From contig DXYG01000090.1 in assembly GCA_019415925.1 (NCBI GenBank), positions 1 to 10,508 on the forward strand: DNA of 10,508 nt, in the 5' to 3' direction. The notes below the pieces were generated by a model. It saw only the letters and a program-made list of their open reading frames with translations. It had not been told where the DNA came from and searched no databases. Numbering within the stretch: the stretch's first letter is position 1; every line of letters starts with the position of its first letter. Positions 1 through 7,087 of this stretch are shown here, in pieces. Both the position numbers and the translations under genes were made by a program. This DNA is from Clostridiales bacterium (GTDB lineage: Bacteria; Bacillota; Clostridia; Oscillospirales; Acutalibacteraceae).

Positions 1-27
1 TATTAACATGTTATAATTATGTTAATA
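1..27 (+). promoter_or_regulatory. Promoter -10 box inside an inverted-repeat operator of the XRE gene
   Basis: TATTAACAT at 1-9 is the exact reverse complement of ATGTTAATA at 19-27, giving a perfect 9-bp dyad around a 9-bp centre. That centre contains a consensus -10 hexamer, TATAAT, at 12-17. A second, smaller perfect palindrome, TAACATGTTA, lies at 4-13, and the half-site ATGTTA is repeated directly at 8-13 and 19-24, 11 bp apart. The -35 box would fall just outside the left edge and is not visible. Transcription would start near base 24 and lead into the XRE gene at 59. I infer autoregulation by that protein, because XRE-type repressors commonly bind dyads over their own promoters. Confidence 0.55.
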
Positions 28-58
28 ATACAGACAGTAATATTATTGAGGTGGATTT

Positions 59-268
59 ATGGACTATTGTAAAAGATTAAAGGAACTCAGAATTAAAAAC
101 GGATACACTCAACAACAGATTGCTTTCATTCTACACACACGACAAGAACAGTACAGCAAATATGAAAGCGGAAAACGTGAGCTTCCCATACGGCATCTGA
201 TTGCTCTGTGTTGTCTGTATAAGGTTTCAAGCGATTATGTGCTTGGAATCGAAAAGTTTGTAAAATAA
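59..268 (+). CDS. Small XRE-family helix-turn-helix regulator
   Basis: A 69-residue protein that is essentially a single Cro/C1-type DNA-binding domain (about residues 5-62). The N-terminal helix KRLKELRIKNG is followed by the TQQQIA helix, a recognition helix around TRQEQYSKYESGKREL, and the closing PIRHLIALCCLYKVSSDYVLG segment typical of the family. It has no extra ligand-binding or oligomerisation domain, so it is probably a short cytoplasmic repressor acting as a dimer. The ATG is preceded by the ribosome binding site GAGGTGG at 48-54, which fixes the start. It is convergent with the operon ending at 334 and shares no obvious pathway with it. Its promoter carries a dyad over the -10 box, suggesting self-repression. 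Its target genes, if any besides itself, cannot be seen here. Confidence 0.85.
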   Translation: MDYCKRLKELRIKNGYTQQQIAFILHTRQEQYSKYESGKRELPIRHLIALCCLYKVSSDYVLGIEKFVK

Positions 269-289
269 TCCTCTCTCCCCTTCGGGTGT

Positions 290-319
290 AAAAAAAGCGA
301 CAACATTTCGTTGCCGCTT
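290..319 (-). terminator. Intrinsic terminator of the six-gene minus-strand operon
   Basis: Read on the minus strand, AAGCGGCAAC pairs with GTTGTCGCTT around the loop GAAAT. This is a 10-bp stem with one G-U pair, running directly into a run of seven T residues (complement of A290-A296). On the plus strand the G-U pair becomes an A-C mismatch and the T run lies on the wrong side. It is therefore an oriented terminator for the operon whose last gene stops at 334, not for the XRE gene. Confidence 0.85.
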
Positions 320-333
320 AACATATGCTTAAT

Positions 334-1449
334 TTATTCAATTTCAGGTGTTTTTATTTTTTTCAAAATCTTATATGTTAATACTGAAAATAAAAAAACA
401 AATATAGCGAGTATCCATATCAGGATATTAAACGTATTCGCATATAAAACCGATAAGTAGTTATTTCCCGTCAGTGCAATTGAATTTGATAAATTCGTGT
501 TTTCAATAATTGCATTTATATAATGTGTCATATCGAATATGTTGTCGTTTGGTACGTATTTTGAAGCTATGTAAACGCTGAAATCCAAACAGGCAAATAT
601 CACAAGAAGAACAACAGGTATTCCTATTCCTACAAGAATAATCAAAACGTATTTTGTAGGAATTGAATTAATTGATTTCAAAAAATAGTTTACTTTCAGA
701 TTGTTTTTAATTTCCGAAAAATACTTTCTGCAAAGCAAATACCATAATCTTAATGAAATTATGCATATTCCGGTATATAGAATCAAACACAGCAGATGTT
801 CAAATGTATGGATAACCTTATTTTTTTCAGAAAAATCAATCGAATGGTATTGACTCAAATCCATTTGCTCTATCAAAGGCGCTGACGGAGAATTATTTGA
901 ATAAGCTATTGAATCTATCCTTATGTTTTCGTGAATTTCCGTACAGGTGTATGGTATATAAATACGTTCTTTGCCGTCTTTTGATATTTCATTAATAAAT
1001 CCTGAGCTTTCATTATACACGTCTGTGATTTTAAAAGCTTTACCGAAAATGTTCAGTTCGTTATTTTCTGCTCTCTCATTAAAAAACAACTTCAGAGCAA
1101 GCTCGTCGCTGATTATAACGGTGTTTTCTTTGTTTGTAACATTTTCTTTTGTTATACCGTCTTTACTTATATTCATAACATCAAGGTAGTTTTCATTTAC
1201 AAGTACAACGCTGATTGTTTCTTCTTTCATTTTTATTTCATCATACTCACAGCAAAATCCAACTCCGTTATTGGACAGTCTTTCAAATAGTTCTTCCATT
1301 TCAGCTATTGTAAGTGGTTCTTTGTCGGATTTTAGATTATAATTCATCAGAGTTGTATCAGGTAGCTGACTTGTTATATTAATAGTAAAATAAAAGAATG
1401 ACAGAATAATAATTAACAAGGGAATGCAGCACAGCAGAATTTTCTTCAT
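334..1449 (-). CDS. MacB/FtsX-type ABC permease-like membrane protein without an ATPase
   Basis: A 371-residue membrane protein. The layout is one N-terminal transmembrane helix (about 4-24), an extracytoplasmic domain (about 30-212) and three more helices (about 217-240, 267-293 and 340-362). That is the topology of type VII ABC permeases (MacB, FtsX, LolC, YknZ). Within the outer domain, VVLVNENYLDVMNI, then TVIISDELALKLFF, then IFGKAFKITDVYNES follows the usual order of the MacB periplasmic core domain: new value or position, protected SxxLAxxLF helix, and G-KxI-IxxV strand. The ATG overlaps the previous stop by one base (TGATG). A GAGGAGG site inside the previous gene supports this start over a GTG one codon earlier. 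The similarity is weak in the last helices, so the exact subfamily is uncertain. There is no partner ATPase in the window. It may be an orphan mechanotransmission or lipid/peptide-handling permease. Confidence 0.65.
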   Translation of the reverse strand: MKKILLCCIPLLIIILSFFYFTINITSQLPDTTLMNYNLKSDKEPLTIAEMEELFERLSNNGVGFCCEYDEIKMKEETISVVLVNENYLDVMNISKDGITKENVTNKENTVIISDELALKLFFNERAENNELNIFGKAFKITDVYNESSGFINEISKDGKERIYIPYTCTEIHENIRIDSIAYSNNSPSAPLIEQMDLSQYHSIDFSEKNKVIHTFEHLLCLILYTGICIISLRLWYLLCRKYFSEIKNNLKVNYFLKSINSIPTKYVLIILVGIGIPVVLLVIFACLDFSVYIASKYVPNDNIFDMTHYINAIIENTNLSNSIALTGNNYLSVLYANTFNILIWILAIFVFLFSVLTYKILKKIKTPEIE

Positions 1450-1853
1450 CACTCCCCCTCCTCGATATACACTCTGTCACCGTCAGAAATTTCTTTTGAA
1501 GTCATATACACCACCTGCATATCCGAAAATAGAGAATCTGACGTTACTTCATAATATAAATCATCGCTATCACAGACAGCAACAGACACAGAGCTTACTG
1601 TTACATTACCATTTTCATCTGTATTTATAATATAGACTACTTCTTCTGATACAACCGATGAAAGCGGTAAAAGATAATGCGTGTGCATATTGTCGGGATA
1701 TTCTGAAAGACTTCCCGTTATAACGTCCGAAATCTTAACCTTTGGCAAAAGCAGATTATCAATTGTCTTTGAAAAATACGTAAGAAAAAGCATTACAATT
1801 AAAAATACTATTCCGAAAATAATTACTGTTCTTTTTAGTTTATCCTGTTTCAT
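1449..1853 (-). CDS. Short membrane-anchored adaptor (membrane fusion protein-like)
   Basis: A 134-residue protein with one transmembrane helix (about 10-26) after a basic N-terminus, and the rest outside the membrane. After the helix, LPKVKISDVITGSL resembles the first strand of MacA/HlyD-type adaptors. Residues about 61-131 (LLPLSSVV, then VVYIINTDENGNVTVSSVSV, then a closing DGDRVYIEEG) resemble their C-terminal membrane-proximal barrel. The lipoyl-like domain and the helical hairpin normally in between are missing, so it is about a third of the usual family length. I chose the ATG at 1853 because a GTGAGG site lies six bases upstream; an in-frame GTG at 1865 has no such site. Next to a MacB-like permease, it is plausibly a reduced MacA/YknX-like partner. 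The assignment is by motif order only, and a simple unrelated beta-domain is possible. Confidence 0.55.
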   Translation of the reverse strand: MKQDKLKRTVIIFGIVFLIVMLFLTYFSKTIDNLLLPKVKISDVITGSLSEYPDNMHTHYLLPLSSVVSEEVVYIINTDENGNVTVSSVSVAVCDSDDLYYEVTSDSLFSDMQVVYMTSKEISDGDRVYIEEGE

Positions 1854-1861
1854 ACAAAACC

Positions 1862-2695
1862 TCACTTTTCAGAATCGGAGAACGATAAATCTATATCTTT
1901 ATGTCCGTAAAAATAAATAATAAGTGCAGGAATCATAAACATTACCCCACAGGCAAAAATTATTCCGTAGTCTGAATCGCTTATATCAGACATTGTAATT
2001 GAAAGAGGATACATTGCATTGTTGTCTAAATAAATTAAAGGCTGTTCAACAACGTTCCAGTTATCAATAAAGGAAAGTAATGTCAGAGTTATAAGCCCTC
2101 CTTTTATTTGTGGAAGAATAATTCTTGTGAAAATCTTAAAATACGAAGCTCCGTCAATTCTTGCCGCCTCAATTGAGTTATCGGGAATATACTTAATGCT
2201 CTGGCGTAAAAGACAAATTCCGAAAGCAGAGAATGTTCCCGGTAAAATTATCGCAAGAAAATTATTTAATAAATCCATATTGTCCAGAATGATATAATTC
2301 GGTACAAGCGTTACCTGCAAAGGCAGAATCAGCAAAACAATGTAGACGAAAAACAACTTGTCACGTAACGGAAATTTCAGCTTTGCAAAGGCGAATGCCG
2401 CAAGAGCGGATACAATAACCTGACCGATTACCGTAGGTAAAGCTATAATTACCGAATTCCAGAATTTAAGCAGATATTCAGGTCGTCTGAAAAACACTTG
2501 ATAAAACTGCTCAAGCGTGAACATTTCGGGAATCATATTAAGATTCTTGTATTCTCCGTTAGCAAAGTCGAGCATTTCGCTTATCTGCGAGCCTGACATA
2601 AAGGAACAGGCAATCATATACACTACAGGGAACAGAAATATTGCAGTAATAAGTGCCAAAAATATGTATTTTAAAATCTTTTTTATACTTTTCAT
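1862..2695 (-). CDS. Sugar-type ABC importer permease, MalG/AraQ-like
   Basis: A 277-residue inner subunit of a type I ABC importer of the CUT1 (carbohydrate) group. It has about six membrane helices. The first is near residues 9-30, followed by an extracellular segment with the typical FTLEQFYQVF motif. The cytoplasmic EAA loop, which docks on the ATPase, is clear at 176-195: EAARIDGASYFKIFTRIILP. The open frame extends 18 codons further upstream into the previous gene, but the ATG at 2695 is preceded by GTGAGGAAAGT, so I place the start there. This leaves a 10-base gap after the MalF-like gene, with which it should form the transmembrane heterodimer. The substrate cannot be told from the permease; oligosaccharides are usual for the family. 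No ATPase gene is nearby. Confidence 0.9.
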   Translation of the reverse strand: MKSIKKILKYIFLALITAIFLFPVVYMIACSFMSGSQISEMLDFANGEYKNLNMIPEMFTLEQFYQVFFRRPEYLLKFWNSVIIALPTVIGQVIVSALAAFAFAKLKFPLRDKLFFVYIVLLILPLQVTLVPNYIILDNMDLLNNFLAIILPGTFSAFGICLLRQSIKYIPDNSIEAARIDGASYFKIFTRIILPQIKGGLITLTLLSFIDNWNVVEQPLIYLDNNAMYPLSITMSDISDSDYGIIFACGVMFMIPALIIYFYGHKDIDLSFSDSEK

Positions 2696-2705
2696 ACTTT
2701 CCTCA

Positions 2706-3557
2706 CTATTCCGAAAAACTGCGTTTGCGTTCAAAAATAAAGAAAACAAGCAGAATGATTATTATAAACACAGACAGAATTATCGATGCAGAGGACAATC
2801 TCGGATAATTGAGATTATAGTAATTGTTATTTATAAAGTTCTGCAAGAAATAGACGTTTTCATTCGGATAGTCGCCGAACAAAGCAAAGACCTCACGGAA
2901 AATTTTAAAAGAATAAATAATCTCCATCAGAAATACAAAGAAAATCGTTGGTGTAATCATCGGTATTGTTACCTTGGTTACAAGCTGAAATGTATTTGCA
3001 CCGTCAAGCCTCGCGCTTTCATAGAGAGATTTCGGAACATTTGCAAGTCCCGACGCAAATAAAATCACGCAGAATCCGCAGTATTTCCAGACATAGATAA
3101 AAATTATCATTACCATTGAAAATTCAGAGCTGAAAAATTCAACAGTATCAAAACCCAATGTATTTAAAAGTCCGTTAACTGCACCGTAGTCGTCAAAAAC
3201 AACCTGCCAAACACAAATCAGCGACGCAACGGGGACAACAACAGGAATTAGAAACGCACTTCTGAAAAATGACGAGATTTTCTCAAACGAGTTAAGAAAA
3301 AGAGCAAGCAAAAATGAAATTACCATAAGCAGAGGTATCGCTATAACTGTGAATACGGCTGTGTTTTTCAGCGAAAGCAAAAAAGTATTGTTGCTGAAAA
3401 GCTGAATGTAATTTGTCAACCCTACAAACTTTTGCCCGATATACAGACTTTTAATAAAGCAGATTATGTACGGTACAATATAGAAAATTGCTATACCGAT
3501 AAGCGACGGCAGAATAAATATAAATGCTGTGAGATATTCTTTTCGTTTTCTAATCAT
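2706..3557 (-). CDS. Sugar-type ABC importer permease, MalF/UgpA-like
   Basis: A 283-residue membrane protein with about six helices, beginning with the typical MIRKRKEYLTAFIFILPSLI start of CUT1 permeases. An early GLTNYIQLF motif is followed by the core permease domain (about 65-275). The ATPase-docking EAA loop lies at about 179-199: YESARLDGANTFQLVTKVTIP. It has the normal length for the short MalF-like subunits of Gram-positive bacteria, which lack the large loop of E. coli MalF. The ATG follows the stop of the binding-protein gene by four bases, and its GGAAG ribosome site is made from the last codons of that gene. It should pair with the MalG-like protein encoded next. Confidence 0.9.
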   Translation of the reverse strand: MIRKRKEYLTAFIFILPSLIGIAIFYIVPYIICFIKSLYIGQKFVGLTNYIQLFSNNTFLLSLKNTAVFTVIAIPLLMVISFLLALFLNSFEKISSFFRSAFLIPVVVPVASLICVWQVVFDDYGAVNGLLNTLGFDTVEFFSSEFSMVMIIFIYVWKYCGFCVILFASGLANVPKSLYESARLDGANTFQLVTKVTIPMITPTIFFVFLMEIIYSFKIFREVFALFGDYPNENVYFLQNFINNNYYNLNYPRLSSASIILSVFIIIILLVFFIFERKRSFSE

Positions 3558-3561
3558 AGTA

Positions 3562-4857
3562 TTATTCTTCCATATAGATTTTTGTCTTTGATTTCAAGCT
3601 ATCTGTGAATTTCTGCGTGCTTATTTTTCCGTTGACATAGTCATTGATTAACTCACTTCCTACTTCTGTCATATAATTTGTACTTTGTGAGAACTGATAA
3701 TCTGATATTTGTGCAAGCATGTTTTCCAGCTGTGCTGAAATTTTGTTACTTATTTTTGCAGTATCATCAAGGTATTTAATTTCTTTAGCATTGTTCATAA
3801 GTGTTTTGTATGATTTCTTATTTATAGGAAAATATGAACCGTTGTAATATGACGTAGTGTTATCATATTTTTCTATTTCTGCACCCGTAACGTTATTTTG
3901 TTCTTTTTCAGACAATGCAAATTTTATAAATTCCATTATCTCTTGTTTTTTCTTGGAGTTTTTATTTATAAAATATATATCGCACGCTTGGGCACTCAAT
4001 ACTTCGGTATTAATTGACGGCTTCCCTATTACCCTTGCGGTTTCTCCATTTTTCTCAATTTCTGCACAGTACTCATATATCTGATAAGGTGAAATAACAA
4101 ATTCATTAAAGATTTCCTCTTTTATTTCATTACCTGAACTCTTCAATTCTTTGAGCTTTTCTGCTGTTTTAGAAAATTCTACGTCAAAGCTGTAAGTTTT
4201 GTTAAGAAAATCAACATTATCATAAACATAAGACCAAAGATAACCGTCTGCATTTAATGTAATAACTTTGTCGATTTTCTCTTCATTTATTTTATCGTTG
4301 ATTTTAATAAGGTCATTGTATGACAAAGATTTTGTATCAGCACTTATATATTTTTCTAAATCCTGCTGTGAAGTTACGTAAAAATTAGGCATAAAATAAA
4401 AGGGAATAAAATACCTATTTCCGTTAATAACTCCGCTTTGCAGTGCATTTTCGTTGTAATCTGAAAGATTTATTTTATCTTGAGAAGTATCGGCTTCAAT
4501 TATTTCGTTTATGTCAGCAAAGCACCCTTGTTCAATAAGCTTCTCATAGGAAATTCCTGCCGCAGAAAGACAATCGGCAGATATTAAATCCGGACCGCCG
4601 CCGCTCATAAGTTCGGTACTCAACTTATTTTTCAGTTCCTCGGCAGTTTCAAATTCAACTATTTCTATAATTTTGCCCGAATCTGTACAATGCTTGTTAT
4701 AATTCCATATACTGCTGCCTTCCGTAATTGAATACCAGTTTTTAATAGTATAAAATGTAATTTTATTCCCCGAATCTTCAGTTATTGAGTTGCCGCAGGC
4801 TGTAAAGCCTGTCATTATCATCATGCAAAGTATTATACTTATTACTTTTTTCATCAT
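3562..4857 (-). CDS. Extracellular solute-binding lipoprotein (family 1-like), copy 1
   Basis: A 431-residue lipoprotein with a short signal peptide and the lipobox FTAC, giving lipid-modified Cys21. The mature part resembles sugar-type binding proteins of CUT1 importers. It has a first beta-strand (KITFYTI), the conserved LSTELMSGGGPDL (79-91), the AD-x-N loop (ADINEIIEAD) and a late helix repeat for domain closure. It would hold the ligand outside the membrane and pass it to the two permeases encoded after it. It is a clear paralogue of the protein encoded just upstream (26 of 48 residues identical over 105-152 by hand alignment). The start is the first of two ATG codons, set by AAGGAG nine bases ahead. 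The ligand is unknown; the family also includes members that only serve as sensors. Confidence 0.85.
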   Translation of the reverse strand: MMKKVISIILCMMIMTGFTACGNSITEDSGNKITFYTIKNWYSITEGSSIWNYNKHCTDSGKIIEIVEFETAEELKNKLSTELMSGGGPDLISADCLSAAGISYEKLIEQGCFADINEIIEADTSQDKINLSDYNENALQSGVINGNRYFIPFYFMPNFYVTSQQDLEKYISADTKSLSYNDLIKINDKINEEKIDKVITLNADGYLWSYVYDNVDFLNKTYSFDVEFSKTAEKLKELKSSGNEIKEEIFNEFVISPYQIYEYCAEIEKNGETARVIGKPSINTEVLSAQACDIYFINKNSKKKQEIMEFIKFALSEKEQNNVTGAEIEKYDNTTSYYNGSYFPINKKSYKTLMNNAKEIKYLDDTAKISNKISAQLENMLAQISDYQFSQSTNYMTEVGSELINDYVNGKISTQKFTDSLKSKTKIYMEE

Positions 4858-4863
4858 AATTAA

Positions 4864-6267
4864 TTACTCCTTTAAATAGATTTCCGTAGCAGTTGTAAGC
4901 TGTCGAATAAATTTCTCATTTGTAATTTTCCCGTCAAGATAATCGTCAACAGAGCTTTTTAATACATTTATATCATAATAAGAAAAATTTCCGTTCGGAT
5001 AAATTGATACCTTATTGATATTTTTAAGCATATCAAGATAAGCCTTTGTAAAGTCGCTGTATTCCTCGTGGACTTTTATCGTATTGCCGTAATCGTCGCA
5101 TTCGTTTAAGCCTAATTTCTTATTCAGTTCAAGGGCTTCATTGCGCACAGGCATTGCAGAGGTATCACCCACATAATCAGAGCCGGACAAAACGCCCGTA
5201 TAATATTCCTGTGTTCTCTCTGACAGGAGATATTTAATAAATTTAAAGGCTGTTTCTTTATGCTTTGAATTATAGTTTATTGCAACTGCACATTGCATAT
5301 AAGCTTTACCTGAATTTTTCGTTCTTGACAGTCCGTTAAAAATTACAGGCTTTTCAATATGCCCGACAAAATTGCATCTGTATAAGCGTTCGATTACTCT
5401 CGGTGAGGCAGCATCGGAAAATAATGCGTCAAAAATCAAATTTTTACTCTCTCCCCATTCAACGTCTTTATTATCGTTATCCAATATAATATAGTTTTCT
5501 TCCGTTGAGTTCCTGTAAATTTCGGTCATAACATCAAGGCTGTTTCTGAATTCCTCGGTATCAAAATCTGTTGTTTTGTTCTCAAAATCCACGTAATCAT
5601 TTAAAAATTTGTAGAATACAGATTTTCTTCCGTGTCTTGAATCATCCGAAGTCAGAAAGCTGAAACTATCAGGATTTGCAAAATAATTTATAAACTCTTC
5701 TCCAAGGGTACTGTATGTAAGAAAATCACCCTGTTTATACTCAACACCAAATTTATCAAGGATATTTTCGCTCGAAATCATAATATCTAAGTTGTAAAGC
5801 ATCGGAACAATGTAACGTTTGCCGTCAAACACGCCTGCGTCCATAATTGTCTTATTGTATTCATCAAGATTTATTTTATCTTCGTCATTATCATTTTCTA
5901 TCAGCTCGTTAATATCGGCTAACGAGCCGTTATCAATAAGCTTTTCGAATGGCAAAAGCAGGTCAAGGCTGAAAATATCCGGTCCTCCGCCGGCCATAAT
6001 TTCGGTTGACAATTTATCGTACATAATCTTGTCGCTCTCAAACTTTACAAGCTCAATCTGATTTTCGTACTCTCCGTTTCTCTTACAGTATTTATTGTAT
6101 CTCTCAATTATATCGAACATCATTCCGCTACCCTCTGCCGAATAATAATATGTCGGCAGATTGCTTTCGGTTTTTGAACTGCTTTGTTCAGTATTATTTT
6201 CGGAGTTTGAGCAAGCTGTACAGAATAAAACTATTACGCTTAATAACAAAGAGAAAAGCTTTTTCAT
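4864..6267 (-). CDS. Extracellular solute-binding lipoprotein (family 1-like), copy 2
   Basis: A 467-residue lipoprotein and the first gene of the operon. The signal peptide MKKLFSLLLSVIVLFCTAC ends at a lipobox with Cys19, followed by a Ser/Asn/Glu-rich linker. The binding-protein core carries LSTEIMAGGGPDI (86-98) and EKLIDNGSLADINELIE (108-124), matching the second copy downstream. The ATG at 6267 is preceded by GGTGAT at the right distance. A GTG three codons earlier overlaps that site and has no site of its own, so I reject it. Two binding proteins for one permease pair suggest either different ligands or one transport and one sensing role. It is the gene closest to the divergent kinase/regulator promoter and probably the most strongly transcribed. 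Confidence 0.85.
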   Translation of the reverse strand: MKKLFSLLLSVIVLFCTACSNSENNTEQSSSKTESNLPTYYYSAEGSGMMFDIIERYNKYCKRNGEYENQIELVKFESDKIMYDKLSTEIMAGGGPDIFSLDLLLPFEKLIDNGSLADINELIENDNDEDKINLDEYNKTIMDAGVFDGKRYIVPMLYNLDIMISSENILDKFGVEYKQGDFLTYSTLGEEFINYFANPDSFSFLTSDDSRHGRKSVFYKFLNDYVDFENKTTDFDTEEFRNSLDVMTEIYRNSTEENYIILDNDNKDVEWGESKNLIFDALFSDAASPRVIERLYRCNFVGHIEKPVIFNGLSRTKNSGKAYMQCAVAINYNSKHKETAFKFIKYLLSERTQEYYTGVLSGSDYVGDTSAMPVRNEALELNKKLGLNECDDYGNTIKVHEEYSDFTKAYLDMLKNINKVSIYPNGNFSYYDINVLKSSVDDYLDGKITNEKFIRQLTTATEIYLKE

Positions 6268-6318
6268 ATCTATCACCGAATAAATAATAAAACACCTGTC
6301 TGTAGTTTATCTGTAGAA

Positions 6319-6347
6319 TTGAAATTTTTTTATATTTAATGTAGAAT
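6319..6347 (+). promoter_or_regulatory. Promoter of the response regulator/kinase genes
   Basis: TTGAAA at 6319-6324 and TAGAAT at 6342-6347 are separated by exactly 17 bp, a good vegetative promoter. The left operator arm ends two bases before the -35 box, the classic position for activation by an OmpR-class protein. Transcription would begin near 6354, giving a leader of about 55 bases that contains the right operator arm. A weaker alternative -10 (TATGAT at 6385-6390) has no good -35 partner. Confidence 0.65.
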
Positions 6348-6357
6348 ATTATCATAA
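6329..6357 (-). promoter_or_regulatory. Promoter of the six-gene operon
   Basis: Read on the minus strand, TTATGA (6357-6352) and TATAAA (6334-6329) are 17 bp apart. The right operator arm ends directly next to the -35 box. The -35 is poor, so an activator is probably needed. The promoter core overlaps almost completely with the plus-strand promoter at 6319-6347, so polymerase could not sit on both at once. The start near 6322 leaves a leader of about 55 bases containing the left operator arm. Confidence 0.55.
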
Positions 6358-6409
6358 CTACAGATAAAATACAGATAGACTTAATATGATTTAAACAGAG
6401 GTGAAGATG

Positions 6410-7087
6410 ATGTACAGGATACTTCTTGTTGAGGATGATAAAAACATAAGCGAAATGCTGTGTGATTATTTTACAGAAAAAAGTTCAAATAAAATTGTGA
6501 TTGACGTTGCAGAAAACGGTAAAAAGGGTGCTGATATGGCTTATGAAAACTCGTACGATTTGCTTCTGCTTGATATTATGCTTCCCCAGCTTGACGGTTT
6601 TGAAATCTGCAAAGAGGTTCGGAGATTCAGCGACGTGCCGATTATGTTTATAACTGCAAGATGTGCTCAGGAGGATATTTTAACCGGATATGCGCTCGGC
6701 TGTGACGATTACATTGTAAAGCCCTTTTCCCTTCCTGTGTTCTACAACAAGGTAAATGCGCTTATAAAACGTTCAAAAGGACTAGTGCGTTCCTCGGTTT
6801 TGAAGTTGGGAACACTTTCTCTCAACCCGAATAACGGTATTGTTATTTCTGACGAAAAGGAAATAAATCTTCCTGCAAAGGAATATTCCATTCTAAAAGC
6901 ACTGCTTGAAAACAAAGGCTGTGTAGTTTCAAGAGAATCTCTTATAAAAGCAGCTTGGGGCTATGACAGCGATGTTGACGAACGTGCGCTTGATACTCAC
7001 ATCAAAAATCTTCGCAAGGCACTCGGAGATAACTCAAAAATGATTAAAACGGTTGTTAAGCGTGGCTACAGGATAGGTGAAGACTGA
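6410..7087 (+). CDS. OmpR/PhoB-family response regulator
   Basis: A 225-residue cytoplasmic transcription regulator. The receiver domain (about 2-118) has all key residues: acidic D9 and D10, phospho-acceptor D55 in LLLLDIMLPQLDG, T82 and K104 (VKPF). The winged-helix DNA-binding domain (about 130-223) has the family signature LPAKEYSILKALLENKG and the recognition-helix and wing segment DERALDTHIKNLRKALG...VVKRGYR. Phosphorylation by the kinase encoded next should promote dimer binding to tandem repeats, such as those at 6296-6378. I place the start at 6410 because GAGGTGA (6398-6404) sits five bases ahead. The earlier in-frame GTG at 6401 overlaps that site, and the ATG at 6407 is too close to it. 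Its stop overlaps the kinase start by one base. Confidence 0.95.
   Translation: MYRILLVEDDKNISEMLCDYFTEKSSNKIVIDVAENGKKGADMAYENSYDLLLLDIMLPQLDGFEICKEVRRFSDVPIMFITARCAQEDILTGYALGCDDYIVKPFSLPVFYNKVNALIKRSKGLVRSSVLKLGTLSLNPNNGIVISDEKEINLPAKEYSILKALLENKGCVVSRESLIKAAWGYDSDVDERALDTHIKNLRKALGDNSKMIKTVVKRGYRIGED

Larger units (their letters stand above)
334..6322 (-). other. Predicted six-gene transcription unit
   Basis: Six minus-strand genes are packed with gaps of 6, 4, 10 and 8 bases and a final 1-base overlap. No internal space is large enough for a further promoter and terminator. In order they encode two solute-binding lipoproteins, two import-type permeases, a short adaptor-like protein and a MacB/FtsX-type permease. 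Transcription should start near 6322 from the promoter at 6329-6357 and stop at the hairpin at 290-319. Several ribosome binding sites lie inside the end of the preceding gene, which favours coupled translation. No ABC ATPase is encoded in the unit. Confidence 0.75.
6296..6378. promoter_or_regulatory. Symmetric operator: two inverted pairs of direct repeats
   Basis: The left arm (6296-6316, plus strand) and right arm (6378-6358, minus strand) match at 19 of 21 positions. Each arm is itself two direct repeats 11 bp apart. On the left, TGTCTGTAG starts at 6297 and TATCTGTAG at 6308. On the right, read on the minus strand, TATCTGTA starts at 6377 and TATCTGTAG at 6366. Tandem half-sites with one-helical-turn spacing are the usual binding pattern of OmpR/PhoB-type regulators, and such a gene starts at 6410. 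The arm centres are about 62 bp apart, roughly six helical turns, so both lie on the same face of the DNA. That the encoded regulator binds here is inference. Confidence 0.75.

Noticed and set aside
29..37. TACAGACAG, whose complement CTGTCTGTA resembles a half-site of the 6296-6378 operator
   Set aside because: It stands alone, with no second half-site 11 bp away, and a single 9-base match in AT-rich DNA is not enough to claim that the two-component regulator acts on the XRE gene.
276..288. CCCC-TTC-GGG as a plus-strand terminator of the XRE gene
   Set aside because: Only about three base pairs can form and no T run follows on the plus strand. The nearby stronger hairpin at 290-319 faces the minus strand.
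2517..3062. A 181-codon plus-strand open frame across the permease genes
   Set aside because: It lies antisense to two clearly real permease genes and crosses their junction; its translation has no recognisable domain and it lacks a convincing ribosome site.
6268..6409. A catabolite-response (cre) site in the sugar-type operon promoter
   Set aside because: I found no sequence fitting the CcpA consensus in the divergent region, so carbon catabolite control is not supported by the sequence.
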